From contig NZ_CP109149.1 in assembly GCF_035920345.1 (NCBI RefSeq), forward strand, positions 6,200,001 to 6,264,000: DNA of 64,000 bases, in the 5' to 3' direction. The translations under genes were made by a program, and so were the position numbers. Positions 1-8,882 of the stretch are shown here, piece after piece (within the stretch, counting starts at the first letter, position 1; every line of letters begins with the position of its first letter). Under the pieces are notes generated by a model, which had not been told where the DNA came from, did not search any database, and saw only the letters and a list, made by a program, of their open reading frames with translations. Origin of the DNA: Nocardia vinacea (GTDB taxonomy: Bacteria > Actinomycetota > Actinomycetes > Mycobacteriales > Mycobacteriaceae).

Positions 1-99
1 CCGGTCTGCGGATGACTGGACGATGGCTCACTTCATCGAATTTACGCGGCGAAAACCGCCCGATTGGGCTGCGAAGAGTGTGGTGTCCGTTTCACCCGT

Positions 100-1233
100 T
101 TAAAGATCCACCCCAATGGGTACCGGCTCCGGTTCGAGCCGAATACCGAATCGCTCGGCGACACCATCGCGGACCGTGCGGGCCAGTGCGACCAGATCGG
201 CGGCGGTCGCACTGCCACGGTTGGTCAAGGCCAGCGTATGTTTCGTGGACAGCCGGGCCGGGGCGTCGGGGCCCGGAAAACCCTTGGCGAAGCCCGCCCG
301 CTCGATGAGCCAGCCCGCGGAGAATTTGACGCCGTCGGGGGCCGGATAAGTCGGGATCGTGACGTCGCCCACATGGGCGATAATCGCAGCCTTCACTGCC
401 TCGACGCGGTGGTGCGGAACGACCGGATTGGTGAAGAACGAGCCCGCACTCCAGGTGTCGTTGTCGTCGGGGTCGAGCACCATGCCCTTGCCCGCTCGCA
501 ACTTCAGCACCGCCGCCCGGACCCGATCGGCGGGCCGGGAGTCACCGTTGCCCGCACCGAGTGCGTTCGCGAGTTCGCCGTAGCGCAGCGGTGCGCTCGC
601 GCCGTCGGGATTGAGTGCGAAGTCCACCGCGAGCACCACGGCGGTATCGCGGTGCTTGAGTGCGCTGGTGCGGTAACCAAAGCCGAGTTCGGCCGGTTCG
701 ACCCAGCGGATCTCGCCGCTCGCGCGATCCAGCAGGCGCACCCGGCGCAGCAGGCTTTCGACCTCCACGCCGTACGCGCCGACGTTCTGTACCGGCGTCG
801 CACCGGCCGATCCGGGAATGCCCGACAGACATTCCAGCCCGCCGAGACCGGCCTCGATCGTGGCCGCGACCACCGCGTCCCAGTTCGCACCTGCCTCGGC
901 GACGACACCGTCCGCGCCGATCTCGACCGCCTCGTTGCGCACCAGGACCACGACACCGTCGAAGCCGTCGTCGCCGATCAGCAGGTTGGATCCGCCCGCG
1001 AGCAGCAATAGTGGAATGCCCGCGGTGTCCAGCGTCCGGACCGTCGCGACCAGCGCTTCGGTCGTCGCACATTCCACGACCGTGGCCGGACCGCCGACCC
1101 GCAATGTGGTCAGCTCGGCCAGCCGCACCGATTCGCGCAGCCGCGCACCGCTATCGACCAGCAGCTCGCGCAGCCGGTCCGCCGACACCACCCGTGAAGT
1201 TCGCACGCCCCAGACGGTAGCCTGTTCGACCAT
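100..1233 (-). CDS. murB: UDP-N-acetylenolpyruvoylglucosamine reductase MurB
   Basis: This is the cytoplasmic FAD enzyme that reduces UDP-GlcNAc-enolpyruvate to UDP-MurNAc with NADPH in peptidoglycan synthesis. The protein is about 377 aa, normal for an actinobacterial type I MurB. Visible motifs are the FAD loop [11 protein letters not shown] near residues 80-90, the [19 protein letters not shown] segment, and [11 protein letters not shown] carrying the serine proton donor. The ATG at 1233 overlaps, on the opposite strand, the ATG of the next gene (shared CATG), so GTG codons at 1206, 1191 or 1188 are equally plausible starts. It lies at the end of the block that matches the mycobacterial icl1-murB region. 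Confidence 0.95.
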   Translation of the reverse strand: MVEQATVWGVRTSRVVSADRLRELLVDSGARLRESVRLAELTTLRVGGPATVVECATTEALVATVRTLDTAGIPLLLLAGGSNLLIGDDGFDGVVVLVRNEAVEIGADGVVAEAGANWDAVVAATIEAGLGGLECLSGIPGSAGATPVQNVGAYGVEVESLLRRVRLLDRASGEIRWVEPAELGFGYRTSALKHRDTAVVLAVDFALNPDGASAPLRYGELANALGAGNGDSRPADRVRAAVLKLRAGKGMVLDPDDNDTWSAGSFFTNPVVPHHRVEAVKAAIIAHVGDVTIPTYPAPDGVKFSAGWLIERAGFAKGFPGPDAPARLSTKHTLALTNRGSATAADLVALARTVRDGVAERFGIRLEPEPVPIGVDL

Positions 1234-1717
1234 GGCTACACCCCTGGCGTACACGGCTCGCTACTCGTATCCGGTTGCCGCCGTATGCGCGGCCTTCGCC
1301 GATGAGCAGTACTGGAAGGACCGCATCGCCGAAGTGGGTGGCGATAATGCCCGGCTGGATTCGGTCAGCGTCAACGGCGACCAGGTCGAGGTCGAGATGG
1401 TGCAGGTCATCGCCGCTGAGCTGCTGCCCGCCGCGATCACCGCGGTGCGGCCCGGCGATCTGATCATCCCACGCACCGAGAGCTGGACCGGCGATTCGGC
1501 CACCTTCACCGCGCGGGTGGAGGGTGCGCCCGCCGAGGTCCACGGGACCATCGAGCTCACGGCCGACGGCTCCGGTTCGGTGGCTGAGACCAAGGGCACC
1601 ATCGAGGTGAAGATTCCGCTCTTCGGCGGGAAGATCGAGGCGGCCATCGCGGAGCGGTTGACCGAACTGCTGGCGAACGAGGAAGAGTTCACGAACAACT
1701 GGCTCGCCCAGCACTGA
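1232..1717 (+). CDS. DUF2505 family protein
   Basis: This 161-aa protein belongs to the actinobacterial DUF2505 family, which resembles SRPBCC lipid-binding folds; no biochemical role is established. The family pattern is visible: an aromatic N-terminal strand (ARYSYP), an [10 protein letters not shown] segment, PRTESW in the middle and a C-terminal helix ending in [16 protein letters not shown] -10-like hexamer lies 8 nt before the ATG, which suggests a leaderless transcript. It diverges from murB and is paralogous to the gene at 2387. The function is not inferred further. Confidence 0.85.
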   Translation: MATPLAYTARYSYPVAAVCAAFADEQYWKDRIAEVGGDNARLDSVSVNGDQVEVEMVQVIAAELLPAAITAVRPGDLIIPRTESWTGDSATFTARVEGAPAEVHGTIELTADGSGSVAETKGTIEVKIPLFGGKIEAAIAERLTELLANEEEFTNNWLAQH

Positions 1718-1746
1718 GCTTGGTCGGCCGTCCCGCAGGGCAGTGA

Positions 1747-2265
1747 TCACCCCAGGTGCGGGGTGGCGGGCGAGTTCGACGCCCACCAGCGATTCGACGC
1801 AAGTCCGGCGAGCACGGCTCCGATCGCGTTGACGAGGACATCGTCGACGGACGAGTGGCGGCCGATGCACAGCGCGAACTGCGACACCTCCACCACACTG
1901 GACAGCACCGCGCCGACCAGCAGCCGCCGCCACGGGTCTGCGAACCAGGCCCAACGCATCGGCAGCAGAAAGCCGAGTGCGGCGAATACCAACAGATTTC
2001 CGCCGAGCTGCTCGACGACGCGATCGTCGCGCATCTGATCGATCAGATCGCGCAGCGGCACCACATTCACCGAACGACCGGCGCCCACCGGGGTGAGGAT
2101 CATCCACAACCACGGCGCGGTGCCGACCACAACGCCGACCTCGCACAGGGCATTGCGCCACGAACCCCGCCGCCGCGCCAGCCACCACGCGACGCAACCG
2201 GCGAGCGGAAGTGCCGCGATCGTCGCCGTGATCACCCCGCCCCACGCCTCCCACGTACTGTTCAT
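1747..2265 (-). CDS. VanZ-like family membrane protein
   Basis: This 172-aa integral membrane protein has four to five hydrophobic segments and the VanZ-like arrangement: an early membrane helix, an NVVPLRDL loop, and an EVSQF...R.SSVDDVLVNAIGA signature in the C-terminal half. VanZ-like proteins are widespread in actinobacteria and their substrate is unknown. I chose ATG 2265 because the longer frame would begin inside the start codon of the divergent gene at 2387 and adds a non-membrane extension. It is convergent with the DUF2505 gene at 1232, 29 bp away. Confidence 0.8.
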   Translation of the reverse strand: MNSTWEAWGGVITATIAALPLAGCVAWWLARRRGSWRNALCEVGVVVGTAPWLWMILTPVGAGRSVNVVPLRDLIDQMRDDRVVEQLGGNLLVFAALGFLLPMRWAWFADPWRRLLVGAVLSSVVEVSQFALCIGRHSSVDDVLVNAIGAVLAGLASNRWWASNSPATPHLG

Positions 2266-2386
2266 ACCGCGATTCTGTCCGGACGATGTGCGGATTCCGC
2301 GTGGCTTGGGTGTGGCGATTGTGGCAAATCCCCAGACCCACCGCCGAGCGATGCGGCGCCAATCGGTCCCGGTAACGTAACCCCTC

Positions 2387-2908
2387 ATGGCCCGCAGACT
2401 GGACTATTCAGCCCGCTTCCCGCTGCATACCACCAAGGAGCTGTACGCGGCGCTGTCGACCCGGGGGTACTGGGACGACCGGTGCGCGGAGATGTCGAAA
2501 ATATCGCCCGGCAATGAGGTCGTCGGCCTCGATGTCAGCGACTCCGGTGTCGATATCGTGCTCAACCACATCCTGCCGCGCGACATGCTGCCGGAGATCG
2601 CGCAGGCGGTCATGCGCAAGGACATGGTCATCACGCGCAAGGAGAGCTGGGGACCGTTCGACGAGAACGAGTCCGTCGGCAAGTTCTCCGCCTCGATTCC
2701 GGCCGGGCCGGGCAGCCTCGGCGGCACCATTCGCCTGTTCCCCACCGATACCGGCTGCACCATGCGGTTCTCCTCCGAGGCCAAGGTGTTCATCCCGATG
2801 GTCGGCCCGCGACTCGAACAGCTGATGCTGGTCAACCTGGTCGACCTGTTCCGCGCCGAGGCCGAACAGACCGTGAAGTGGCTGGAAGAGCAAAACCCGA
2901 CCCGCTGA
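2387..2908 (+). CDS. DUF2505 family protein (second copy)
   Basis: This is a 173-aa paralogue of the protein at 1232. It shares the aromatic N-terminal strand (DYSARFP), a GYWDDRC segment, a TRKESWGPF motif and an amphipathic C-terminal helix (FRAEAEQTVKWLEEQ). The biochemical role is unknown; the fold is probably SRPBCC-like. The methyltransferase-like gene at 2878 starts inside its last 31 bp, which suggests the two are cotranscribed. Confidence 0.85.
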   Translation: MARRLDYSARFPLHTTKELYAALSTRGYWDDRCAEMSKISPGNEVVGLDVSDSGVDIVLNHILPRDMLPEIAQAVMRKDMVITRKESWGPFDENESVGKFSASIPAGPGSLGGTIRLFPTDTGCTMRFSSEAKVFIPMVGPRLEQLMLVNLVDLFRAEAEQTVKWLEEQNPTR

Positions 2909-3681
2909 GACCGGTCGGCACCATCACCAGGGGCACCACCGGTGTCAACCGATTACGGCGTAGCGACCGCTGGCTGATCCACGACGAACTGGTCACCGGT
3001 CGACTGCGCGATGCCGCCGATCCACTGGTCGTCGACCTCGGCTATGGGGCGAGTCCGTGGACCACGCTGGAGTTGGCGGTCCGGCTGCGCACGGTCCGCG
3101 CGGATGTGCGGGTGGTCGGGCTGGAGATCGATCCGGAACGGGTGGTGCCCGGCCGCGACGGCGTCACCTTCGCCCGCGGCGGCTTCGAATTGGCCGGGCT
3201 GCGACCGGTACTGGTACGCGCGTTCAACGTGCTGCGCCAATATCCGGAAACGGCCGTTCCCGATGCGTGGACCACCATCCTGTCCGGGATGGACCCGGAC
3301 GGTTTACTCGTCGACGGCACCTGCGATGAGCTGGGCAGACGCTGTGCCTGGGTGCTGCTGGATCGATCCGGACCGCTCTCACTCACCCTGGCCTGGGATC
3401 CCTTCACGGTCGAGCGACCGTCCGATATCGCCGAGCGCCTGCCGAAGGTGTTGATCCACCGCAACATTCCCGGCGAGCCGATCCACGCGCTTCTATCGGC
3501 CGCTGATCGCGCATGGGCCCGTGCCGCGCCGCTCGCCCCCTTCGGCCCCCGAGCGCGCTGGCGCGCCGCGGCAGAATACCTACGCCACGAGGGCTTCCTG
3601 GTGCGCACCTACCGCCGCCGCATGCGCGACTGCGTGCTGTCGGTCCCCTGGTCCGCCGTCGCGCCCAACCAAGCACACTGA
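2878..3681 (+). CDS. SAM-dependent methyltransferase-like protein
   Basis: This 267-aa protein has a Rossmann methyltransferase pattern: motif I VDLGYGASPWTTLELA near residues 50-65, an acidic strand end VVGLEIDPERV near 80-90, and an FARGGFEL segment near 100. The substrate is unknown. The start is a GTG lying 31 bp inside the preceding DUF2505 gene, because no usable start codon follows before the conserved region. The gene ends at a large inverted repeat that probably terminates both it and the convergent gene at 3822. Confidence 0.7.
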   Translation: MAGRAKPDPLRPVGTITRGTTGVNRLRRSDRWLIHDELVTGRLRDAADPLVVDLGYGASPWTTLELAVRLRTVRADVRVVGLEIDPERVVPGRDGVTFARGGFELAGLRPVLVRAFNVLRQYPETAVPDAWTTILSGMDPDGLLVDGTCDELGRRCAWVLLDRSGPLSLTLAWDPFTVERPSDIAERLPKVLIHRNIPGEPIHALLSAADRAWARAAPLAPFGPRARWRAAAEYLRHEGFLVRTYRRRMRDCVLSVPWSAVAPNQAH

Positions 3682-3753
3682 TCAAGATCAGGTGGAACTG
3701 ATGGCGGGGACTTCTCGGGCCGATGCCGCCACAGATGCCACCTGATCTTGGTC
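3680..3753. terminator. Probable bidirectional terminator
   Basis: Two 16-nt arms (3680-3695 and 3738-3753) are reverse complements with one mismatch, and the loop contains a smaller TGGCGG/CCGCCA pairing. The repeat sits exactly between the converging genes ending at 3681 and 3822. There is no U-tract, which is usual in actinobacteria. Confidence 0.6.
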
Positions 3754-3821
3754 GTGGCTGCCTTTCGGCTGGCGAGTCGCGCTATGGGGGGTGTTTCCGC
3801 CCGGGGTCATGTCGAGGGGTG

Positions 3822-5303
3822 CTAGGGGCGGCCGAGGATCGTGCGGAAGTAGCCGGCGAGGGCCGCGAGCGGGAGGATCGAGGTCGGCTCGAAGGGCTGG
3901 CGCCAGAGGCCGCCGTGGGCGGCGCCTGCTACGAATATGCGCTCGGGGGTGGTGTCGGCGGGTGTTTCGGGTGGGGCGAAGAGGTCGGCGACGAGCTTGG
4001 CTGCCAGGAGGGTTCGGGCGGTGTCGGGGTCGAAGACCTCTACGCCGAAGTGGTGGGCGCCGCGGTAGGAGGCGGCGAGAGAGCGTTGGGTGCGGAGGGA
4101 TTTCGTCCTGGCGGGTGGTGCGACAGCGCAGGAGACCGTGCGGCCCGCGGTGTGCGCGAGGACGGTGCGCCAGCGCAGGAGGCGTTGGGCCAGTGCGTGA
4201 TTCGGGCCTTGGGCTGGGAGCAGTGCATCGGCGACGCTCCAGGTCGCGCCGAGGTGGTCCGGATTCGTGGTCCGGTAGTTGGGCCGGTACAGGGCCGACG
4301 CGGTGAGCACGCGCAACACGCGCGGGCCGACACCGCGCTCGCGCAGGCGGGCGTGGGCGTCCGCGATGACGTCCTCGGGCACGGCATAGCAGTCGGTCGG
4401 CGAACCGAGGTATGCGATGGCCGCGTCATCGCGGTGCTCGAGCAGATCCTCGACGAGGACATCCAGCGCGGCGGCCAGCCGAACCCCTTGCGGTCCGGGA
4501 GCATTCGCGTACAGACCGAATACCGGGCGGGCGTCGTGGTCGAACTGCGCGCGAATCCAATGCACCAACGCCGGGAACTGCCTGGTGATATCCGCACCGG
4601 GTCCCGCCGTGACGGGATAACGCAGCCGTCCCGCTCCCACCTTCGCGATATTCGAAATCTCGCGCCACCGCTGCGGTCCGGGCAGGTCTATCGCGAGAAC
4701 TTCAGCACCCCACTGCAATAGCGGCCGCAGCGGGCCGAGTTCGGCCGCCGCCCCGGTGACAATCACCCGGAAACCGGGCAACGACAACCATTCCGGATGA
4801 TCGATCACCCGCTCCACCGCCGCCGCGAAGGCGGGCTCGATAATGCCGCGGCGACGCCAGTCGGTGAGCTGCTGCCCTAGCGCCTCCTCGGCCAATAGCG
4901 CTCCGCGGAACGGAATTTCGAGTCGGGGGGCGGGTTTCGCGGTCCCGTCGATCCGGCCGGTCTGTAGTCCGTCGGGTGTGGCGATCGCATCCACGTCGAC
5001 GCTGTGCAGTGGCGCGATGGTGTGCCCGGTCACGAAACGCAGCAGCTGGCGTGCTGCCCGCAACCCGTCGGTCGCGATCCCCACCGACACCGCGGGTGAG
5101 CTCGCGGCCAGGGCGGTCAGGCCACGGAAGATGCCGCGGTAGTCACAGTGCCAGTCCCGGCAGGTTTCGACCTGTTGTGCGAGGTCGGCGTCATATCTGC
5201 GGACCGCGTCGGCGACCACGGCGGTGGCGAACATATCGCCGATGCGCTCGGGCGCTCCGGACGGAAAGACGAGATCCCAACTGCCCTGACCTACCGTCCC
5301 CAT
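3822..5303 (-). CDS. Conserved hypothetical protein with Rossmann-like core
   Basis: I do not recognise a characterised family for this 493-aa protein. The central part, around residues 185-215, looks like a dinucleotide-binding fold: VIVTGAAAELGPLRPLLQWG followed by an acidic strand end VLAIDLPGP. No signal peptide or membrane helix is apparent. Codon use and GC-rich third positions match the neighbours, so it is a genuine gene. It converges with the methyltransferase-like gene at 2878 and stands alone otherwise. An oxidoreductase role is possible but not shown. Confidence 0.7.
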   Translation of the reverse strand: MGTVGQGSWDLVFPSGAPERIGDMFATAVVADAVRRYDADLAQQVETCRDWHCDYRGIFRGLTALAASSPAVSVGIATDGLRAARQLLRFVTGHTIAPLHSVDVDAIATPDGLQTGRIDGTAKPAPRLEIPFRGALLAEEALGQQLTDWRRRGIIEPAFAAAVERVIDHPEWLSLPGFRVIVTGAAAELGPLRPLLQWGAEVLAIDLPGPQRWREISNIAKVGAGRLRYPVTAGPGADITRQFPALVHWIRAQFDHDARPVFGLYANAPGPQGVRLAAALDVLVEDLLEHRDDAAIAYLGSPTDCYAVPEDVIADAHARLRERGVGPRVLRVLTASALYRPNYRTTNPDHLGATWSVADALLPAQGPNHALAQRLLRWRTVLAHTAGRTVSCAVAPPARTKSLRTQRSLAASYRGAHHFGVEVFDPDTARTLLAAKLVADLFAPPETPADTTPERIFVAGAAHGGLWRQPFEPTSILPLAALAGYFRTILGRP

Positions 5304-5397
5304 GGTCAGTCACCCTGCCATGATTGCGCGCCGGGCAAAACCGGAGATCGAATGAATTGATAGCCGAATCGGATCATTCGCGACTTCACCGCGCCGG

Positions 5398-6006
5398 TCA
5401 CGCGGCGGTGAGGGCCCGGTGCACGCGAGCCGCCGCACGCGGGGGTAGTCGCACACTCGCGGAACGGATTTCATCGATACCGCAGCGATGGATGGCGACC
5501 GCGTCGCCGACCACCTCATCCAATGCGGATTGCCCGATAGCGGCCTCGGCCAGATCGAGCACCGTGCGCACGGGCGTGGTCACCAGAAATCCGCCCGCGG
5601 ATTCGAGATCGGCCGGAATCACCGGGCGGCGCAGCACCACCAGTCGCGGGGTGACCGGCGGCCGTCCCGCACCGACCGACATATGCAGAAATCGCGGCCG
5701 TAGTCGACCGAGTCCGTGCAACTCCGCAGCACTCTGATGCGATACCGCGGCGGCCCCGTCGAACCAGGCCGCCCACATGGCGTATTCGTCGAGCGGGCCG
5801 GTGGGCCAATCGGCCAACCGCAATAGCCCGACCCCGGCCCGCGTCACCGAGCCGTCACCGAGACCGGCGCGAACGCGGGCCTCACATCCGGTACGCAGTA
5901 CCTGCCTGGTAGTAAAGAAACCGGCATGGCGCCCGGCCAATCGCCGCAGCACACGCCACCCGTGCTCGGCGGACTCGAGTGCGCGGCCCGCCGCATCGCC
6001 AGCCAT
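5398..6006 (-). CDS. AbiEi-type antitoxin-domain protein
   Basis: This 202-aa protein has the architecture of actinobacterial type IV toxin-antitoxin AbiEi-like regulators: an N-terminal winged helix around residues 20-65 (GFFTTRQVLRTG...GVGLLRL), an AVSHQSAAELHGL segment, and a TTPVRTVLDLAEA motif in the C-terminal half. AbiEi proteins bind DNA and repress their own promoter. No AbiEii nucleotidyltransferase toxin lies beside it, so it is an orphan here. The inverted repeat just upstream fits autoregulation. A TAGCCT hexamer 7 nt before the ATG suggests a leaderless mRNA. Confidence 0.75.
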   Translation of the reverse strand: MAGDAAGRALESAEHGWRVLRRLAGRHAGFFTTRQVLRTGCEARVRAGLGDGSVTRAGVGLLRLADWPTGPLDEYAMWAAWFDGAAAVSHQSAAELHGLGRLRPRFLHMSVGAGRPPVTPRLVVLRRPVIPADLESAGGFLVTTPVRTVLDLAEAAIGQSALDEVVGDAVAIHRCGIDEIRSASVRLPPRAAARVHRALTAA

Positions 6007-6026
6007 GTCGACCAGGCTACGCTCGA

Positions 6027-6046
6027 ATTGTGTCGCATGTCACAAT
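6027..6046. promoter_or_regulatory. Inverted-repeat operator upstream of the AbiEi-like gene
   Basis: ATTGTG and CACAAT form a perfect inverted repeat with an 8-bp spacer, 21 bp upstream of the ATG at 6006. It overlaps where a -35 element would be for the TAGCCT -10 at about 6014-6019. An AbiEi winged-helix protein would be the expected ligand; this is inference. Confidence 0.45.
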
Positions 6047-6103
6047 CGAACCCCTAACCGCGCCCTCAGAGCGAGCACAGAAACGTGGTGAAGAATCGAG
6101 CGC

Positions 6104-6826
6104 ATGAGTACGAAGAGCCCATCCACCCTGACGGTCAAACGGCGCCCCTTGGTGATCGCGCTCGTCGTGGTCGCGATTCTGCTCGCTACCGTGCTGGTAG
6201 GCGGGGAGGCATACGCGCGGTACCAGGTATCACGGTGCATCAGCACACAATTCGAGAAGGATATGGGTTCGAAGATCGATGTGAGCTTCGGAGCCAAGCC
6301 CATGCTGATCACCTGGATCGACGGGAAGGTCGATCAGGTGAAGGTGAACAGCGACGATTCCAAGTTCGGTCCGGCCGTCGGCATGGTGGTGCACGCCAGG
6401 TTCAACAATGTCGAGGTCAGCAATAGCGGCAGCGGCGGCACCATCGGCAGCTCGTCGGCCGATGTCACCTGGGGCAACGACGGCATCCGGGAAACGCTCG
6501 GCGGCCTGGTCAGCGGCGTGTCGTCCTCCGCGTCGAGCGGGATGCTGACCCTGGATGTGCTCGGCGGGCTCGCGCAGTTGGAGGTGAAGCCGGAGATCAA
6601 GGACGGCACCGTGCAGGTCGAGACGAAGTCGGCGGCGCTGCTCGGGATGGGGATACCGACCGATCTGGTGGCGGGCATCGTCGAGGTGTTCACGCAGAGC
6701 CTGCAGAGCTACCCGCTCGGCATGAAGGCCACCGAGGTCAAGGTCACCGATAGCGGCGTCGCGGTGAAGCTGGCGGGTGGGCGGACCGAACTGCCCGCCG
6801 CGCAGGACAGCAACGTCAGCTGCTGA
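6104..6826 (+). CDS. LmeA-like (DUF2993) phospholipid-binding protein
   Basis: This 240-aa envelope protein has one N-terminal hydrophobic segment (about residues 15-37, LVIALVVVAILLATVLVGG) acting as signal or anchor, followed by a DUF2993 domain. LmeA in mycobacteria is a periplasmic phospholipid-binding protein needed for lipomannan elongation, and this homologue probably also handles lipid in the cell envelope. The domain is recognisable from VSRCISTQFEKDMGS near the start and the repeated beta-rich V.V...S segments. The ORF ends NVSC. It diverges from the AbiEi-like gene. Confidence 0.8.
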   Translation: MSTKSPSTLTVKRRPLVIALVVVAILLATVLVGGEAYARYQVSRCISTQFEKDMGSKIDVSFGAKPMLITWIDGKVDQVKVNSDDSKFGPAVGMVVHARFNNVEVSNSGSGGTIGSSSADVTWGNDGIRETLGGLVSGVSSSASSGMLTLDVLGGLAQLEVKPEIKDGTVQVETKSAALLGMGIPTDLVAGIVEVFTQSLQSYPLGMKATEVKVTDSGVAVKLAGGRTELPAAQDSNVSC

Positions 6827-6974
6827 TCCGGCTCTCAGGTCCGCGCCGTTGTGCCGGACCAGCGGGCTTTGGGGCGAAATGGCTATCCAGGTAGCCATTT
6901 CCATGGTCACGTTGTCGCAAGCACCCGAGGAATTCGCCCGCACGCTCGGCATACTTCCACGATCGGCCACGGGA

Positions 6975-7679
6975 TCAGACGGGAAACCCCTCCAGCACCA
7001 CACGGGATTTCGAGAGTCCGAGACGGGTCGCGCCCGCGGCGATCAGTTCGGCGGCGGCCTCGGAGGTGCGGATGCCGCCGCTGGCCTTCACACCGAGACG
7101 TCCGCCGACGGTCTCGGCCATGAGCTGGACCGCGTGCACGCTGGCACCACCGGACGGGTGAAATCCCGTGGAGGTCTTCACGAAATCGGCCCCGGCACGT
7201 TCGGCGGCGCGGCAGACCTCGACGATCGCGGCATCGGACAGCGCCGCCGATTCGATGATCACCTTGAGCACCGCGCGATCCCCTATTGCCTCGCGCACCG
7301 TCACGATGTCGGACAGCACCGCGCTGTAATCGCCTGCGCGCGCGGCTCCGACATCGATCACCATATCGACCTCGGCCGCGCCCTGTTCGACCGCGAGGCG
7401 CGCCTCGGCGCCCTTGACGAGCGAATGGTGCTTCCCGGAAGGGAATCCGGCGACCGTCGCGACCACCACGCCGGACGCTCGAATCGGCAACATAGACGGC
7501 GATACGCAGATCGCGTACACGCCGAGTTCGCGTGCCTCCGTGGCCAAAGCGTTCACCTCCGCGGCCGTCGCCTCCGGCGCCAGCAGCGTGTGATCGATCA
7601 TGGCGGCCACTTCGGCCCTGGTCAGCGACGCGGAATTTGCCACAGGGTGAGAGTCTGGCATACCGGTGGCGAATTCCAT
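6975..7679 (-). CDS. deoC: Deoxyribose-phosphate aldolase DeoC
   Basis: DeoC cleaves 2-deoxyribose-5-phosphate to glyceraldehyde-3-phosphate and acetaldehyde in deoxynucleoside catabolism. The 234-aa protein shows the class I aldolase signatures [33 protein letters not shown], the Schiff-base lysine region FVKTSTGF, and VKASGGIRT near the C-terminus. I chose ATG 7679 because it is preceded by GGAGG at 6 nt spacing. In M. tuberculosis deoC is part of the same conserved block as hbhA and murB, which agrees with its position here. Confidence 0.95.
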   Translation of the reverse strand: MEFATGMPDSHPVANSASLTRAEVAAMIDHTLLAPEATAAEVNALATEARELGVYAICVSPSMLPIRASGVVVATVAGFPSGKHHSLVKGAEARLAVEQGAAEVDMVIDVGAARAGDYSAVLSDIVTVREAIGDRAVLKVIIESAALSDAAIVEVCRAAERAGADFVKTSTGFHPSGGASVHAVQLMAETVGGRLGVKASGGIRTSEAAAELIAAGATRLGLSKSRVVLEGFPV

Positions 7680-7807
7680 TGCGTGCCTCCGGCACATCGC
7701 GCACACTCGATACTGTCGGTGGAGCTACGGACATCGCTTTGCGACTGCCCCCGGCCGACTGTTGCGCAGTTGCGGATGGCCCCATTCGTTCAGGAGGAGA
7801 CGACACC

Positions 7808-8368
7808 GTGCTGATCCGTCGCGAACGCGCCGACGATGCCGCCGCGATCGCGGCCGTCCACCGCAGCGCCTTCGGACCGCAGTACGCGAATACCGATAAC
7901 GACCGGAAGACGGCCGAACTCACCGACGACAGCGCCGCGGACCCACCCGAGGTCGACCTCGTCACCCGGCTGCGCAGCGACTCCGGCTGGATCCCCACCC
8001 TCTCTTTGGTCGCGGTCGAATACGACACCGTCATCGGCCACATCTGCCTCACTCGCGCGGGCGTCGGCCCGTTCCCGGTGCTCGCCCTCGGCCCGATCGG
8101 CGTCCTGGCCGAACATCAGGGCAATGGCGTCGGCGCGGCCATGATGCACGCCGCCCTCGGTGCCGCCGATGCCCTCGACGAACCCCTCATCGGCCTGGCC
8201 GGAAGCCTCGACTACTACCCCCAATTCGGCTTCACCCCCGCCGCCCGCCTCGGCATCACGCCGGATGAACCGGCCTGGGTTTCCCACTTCCAGGTGCGGG
8301 CATTGTCGGCGTACGACTCGCAGATCACCGGCGAATTCCGTTACGCGGAGCCGTTTTACGAGCTGTAG
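7808..8368 (+). CDS. GNAT family N-acetyltransferase
   Basis: This 186-aa acyl-CoA-dependent acetyltransferase has the GNAT features: ADDAAAIAAVHRSAF at the N-terminus, GHICLTRAGVG, the LGPIGVLAEHQGNGVGAAMM acetyl-CoA loop (Q/R-x-x-G-x-G/A), and YYPQFGFTPA. The substrate is unknown; YPQFGF-type members often modify small molecules. The GTG at 7808 is chosen because AGGAGG ends 9 nt upstream. It diverges from deoC. Confidence 0.9.
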   Translation: MLIRRERADDAAAIAAVHRSAFGPQYANTDNDRKTAELTDDSAADPPEVDLVTRLRSDSGWIPTLSLVAVEYDTVIGHICLTRAGVGPFPVLALGPIGVLAEHQGNGVGAAMMHAALGAADALDEPLIGLAGSLDYYPQFGFTPAARLGITPDEPAWVSHFQVRALSAYDSQITGEFRYAEPFYEL

Positions 8369-8513
8369 GTCAAGTCCCGGGGAATTCACGCAACAGACCT
8401 CACACTCAGCAGGTGGCGCTAGCGATACCACCAAAGCGGCGATTTCGAGATCACCATGTACTGGCGGCGGCAAACGTCGAGAGTGGTACTCCCGGAAAAC
8501 ATTCTCGGCGGGG

Positions 8514-8789
8514 TCAGGGGTGGTGGAGCATGTCGTAGACGTAGGAGCGTTCGTGTTTGCGGGCGACCCAGGCGCCTTCGGGCGGGAGCGGGCCTTGGCC
8601 TGGGTCGTCGAAGGGGCGGCTCAGGACTTCACCGGAATCGGTGCAGATCGACCAGCCGAAGTCCGGTAGGCGGCGGCACCAGAGGTCGTGATCGACTCGC
8701 TTGTAGGACGGGTAGCCGTAGGCCCAGCCGTCGCGCACGAATTCGTACGTCAGCCCATCGAGCTGTCGTACGAACTTCACGCGAGTCAC
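8514..8789 (-). CDS. Small hypothetical protein
   Basis: A 91-aa soluble protein rich in aromatic and charged residues (FVRDGWAYGYPSYKR, KHERSYVYDMLHHP). I do not recognise a family. The longer frame runs into the divergent purU gene, so the GTG at 8789 is the most reasonable start. The GC-rich third positions are consistent with coding. The roughly 145 bp to the GNAT gene contains nothing else I can support. Confidence 0.55.
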   Translation of the reverse strand: MTRVKFVRQLDGLTYEFVRDGWAYGYPSYKRVDHDLWCRRLPDFGWSICTDSGEVLSRPFDDPGQGPLPPEGAWVARKHERSYVYDMLHHP

Positions 8790-8882
8790 ATTTCCATTGT
8801 CGGCTTTCCCACAACATTCGCTCAACACCTGCCCCGGGCAGGGTGCCGCAGGTGCACATAGTCGACCTGGGAGGATGACCCC

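Noticed and set aside
64..1011. Long plus-strand open frame opposite murB, and many similar antisense frames elsewhere
   Set aside because: High GC content leaves antisense frames open; the real protein families lie on the other strand.
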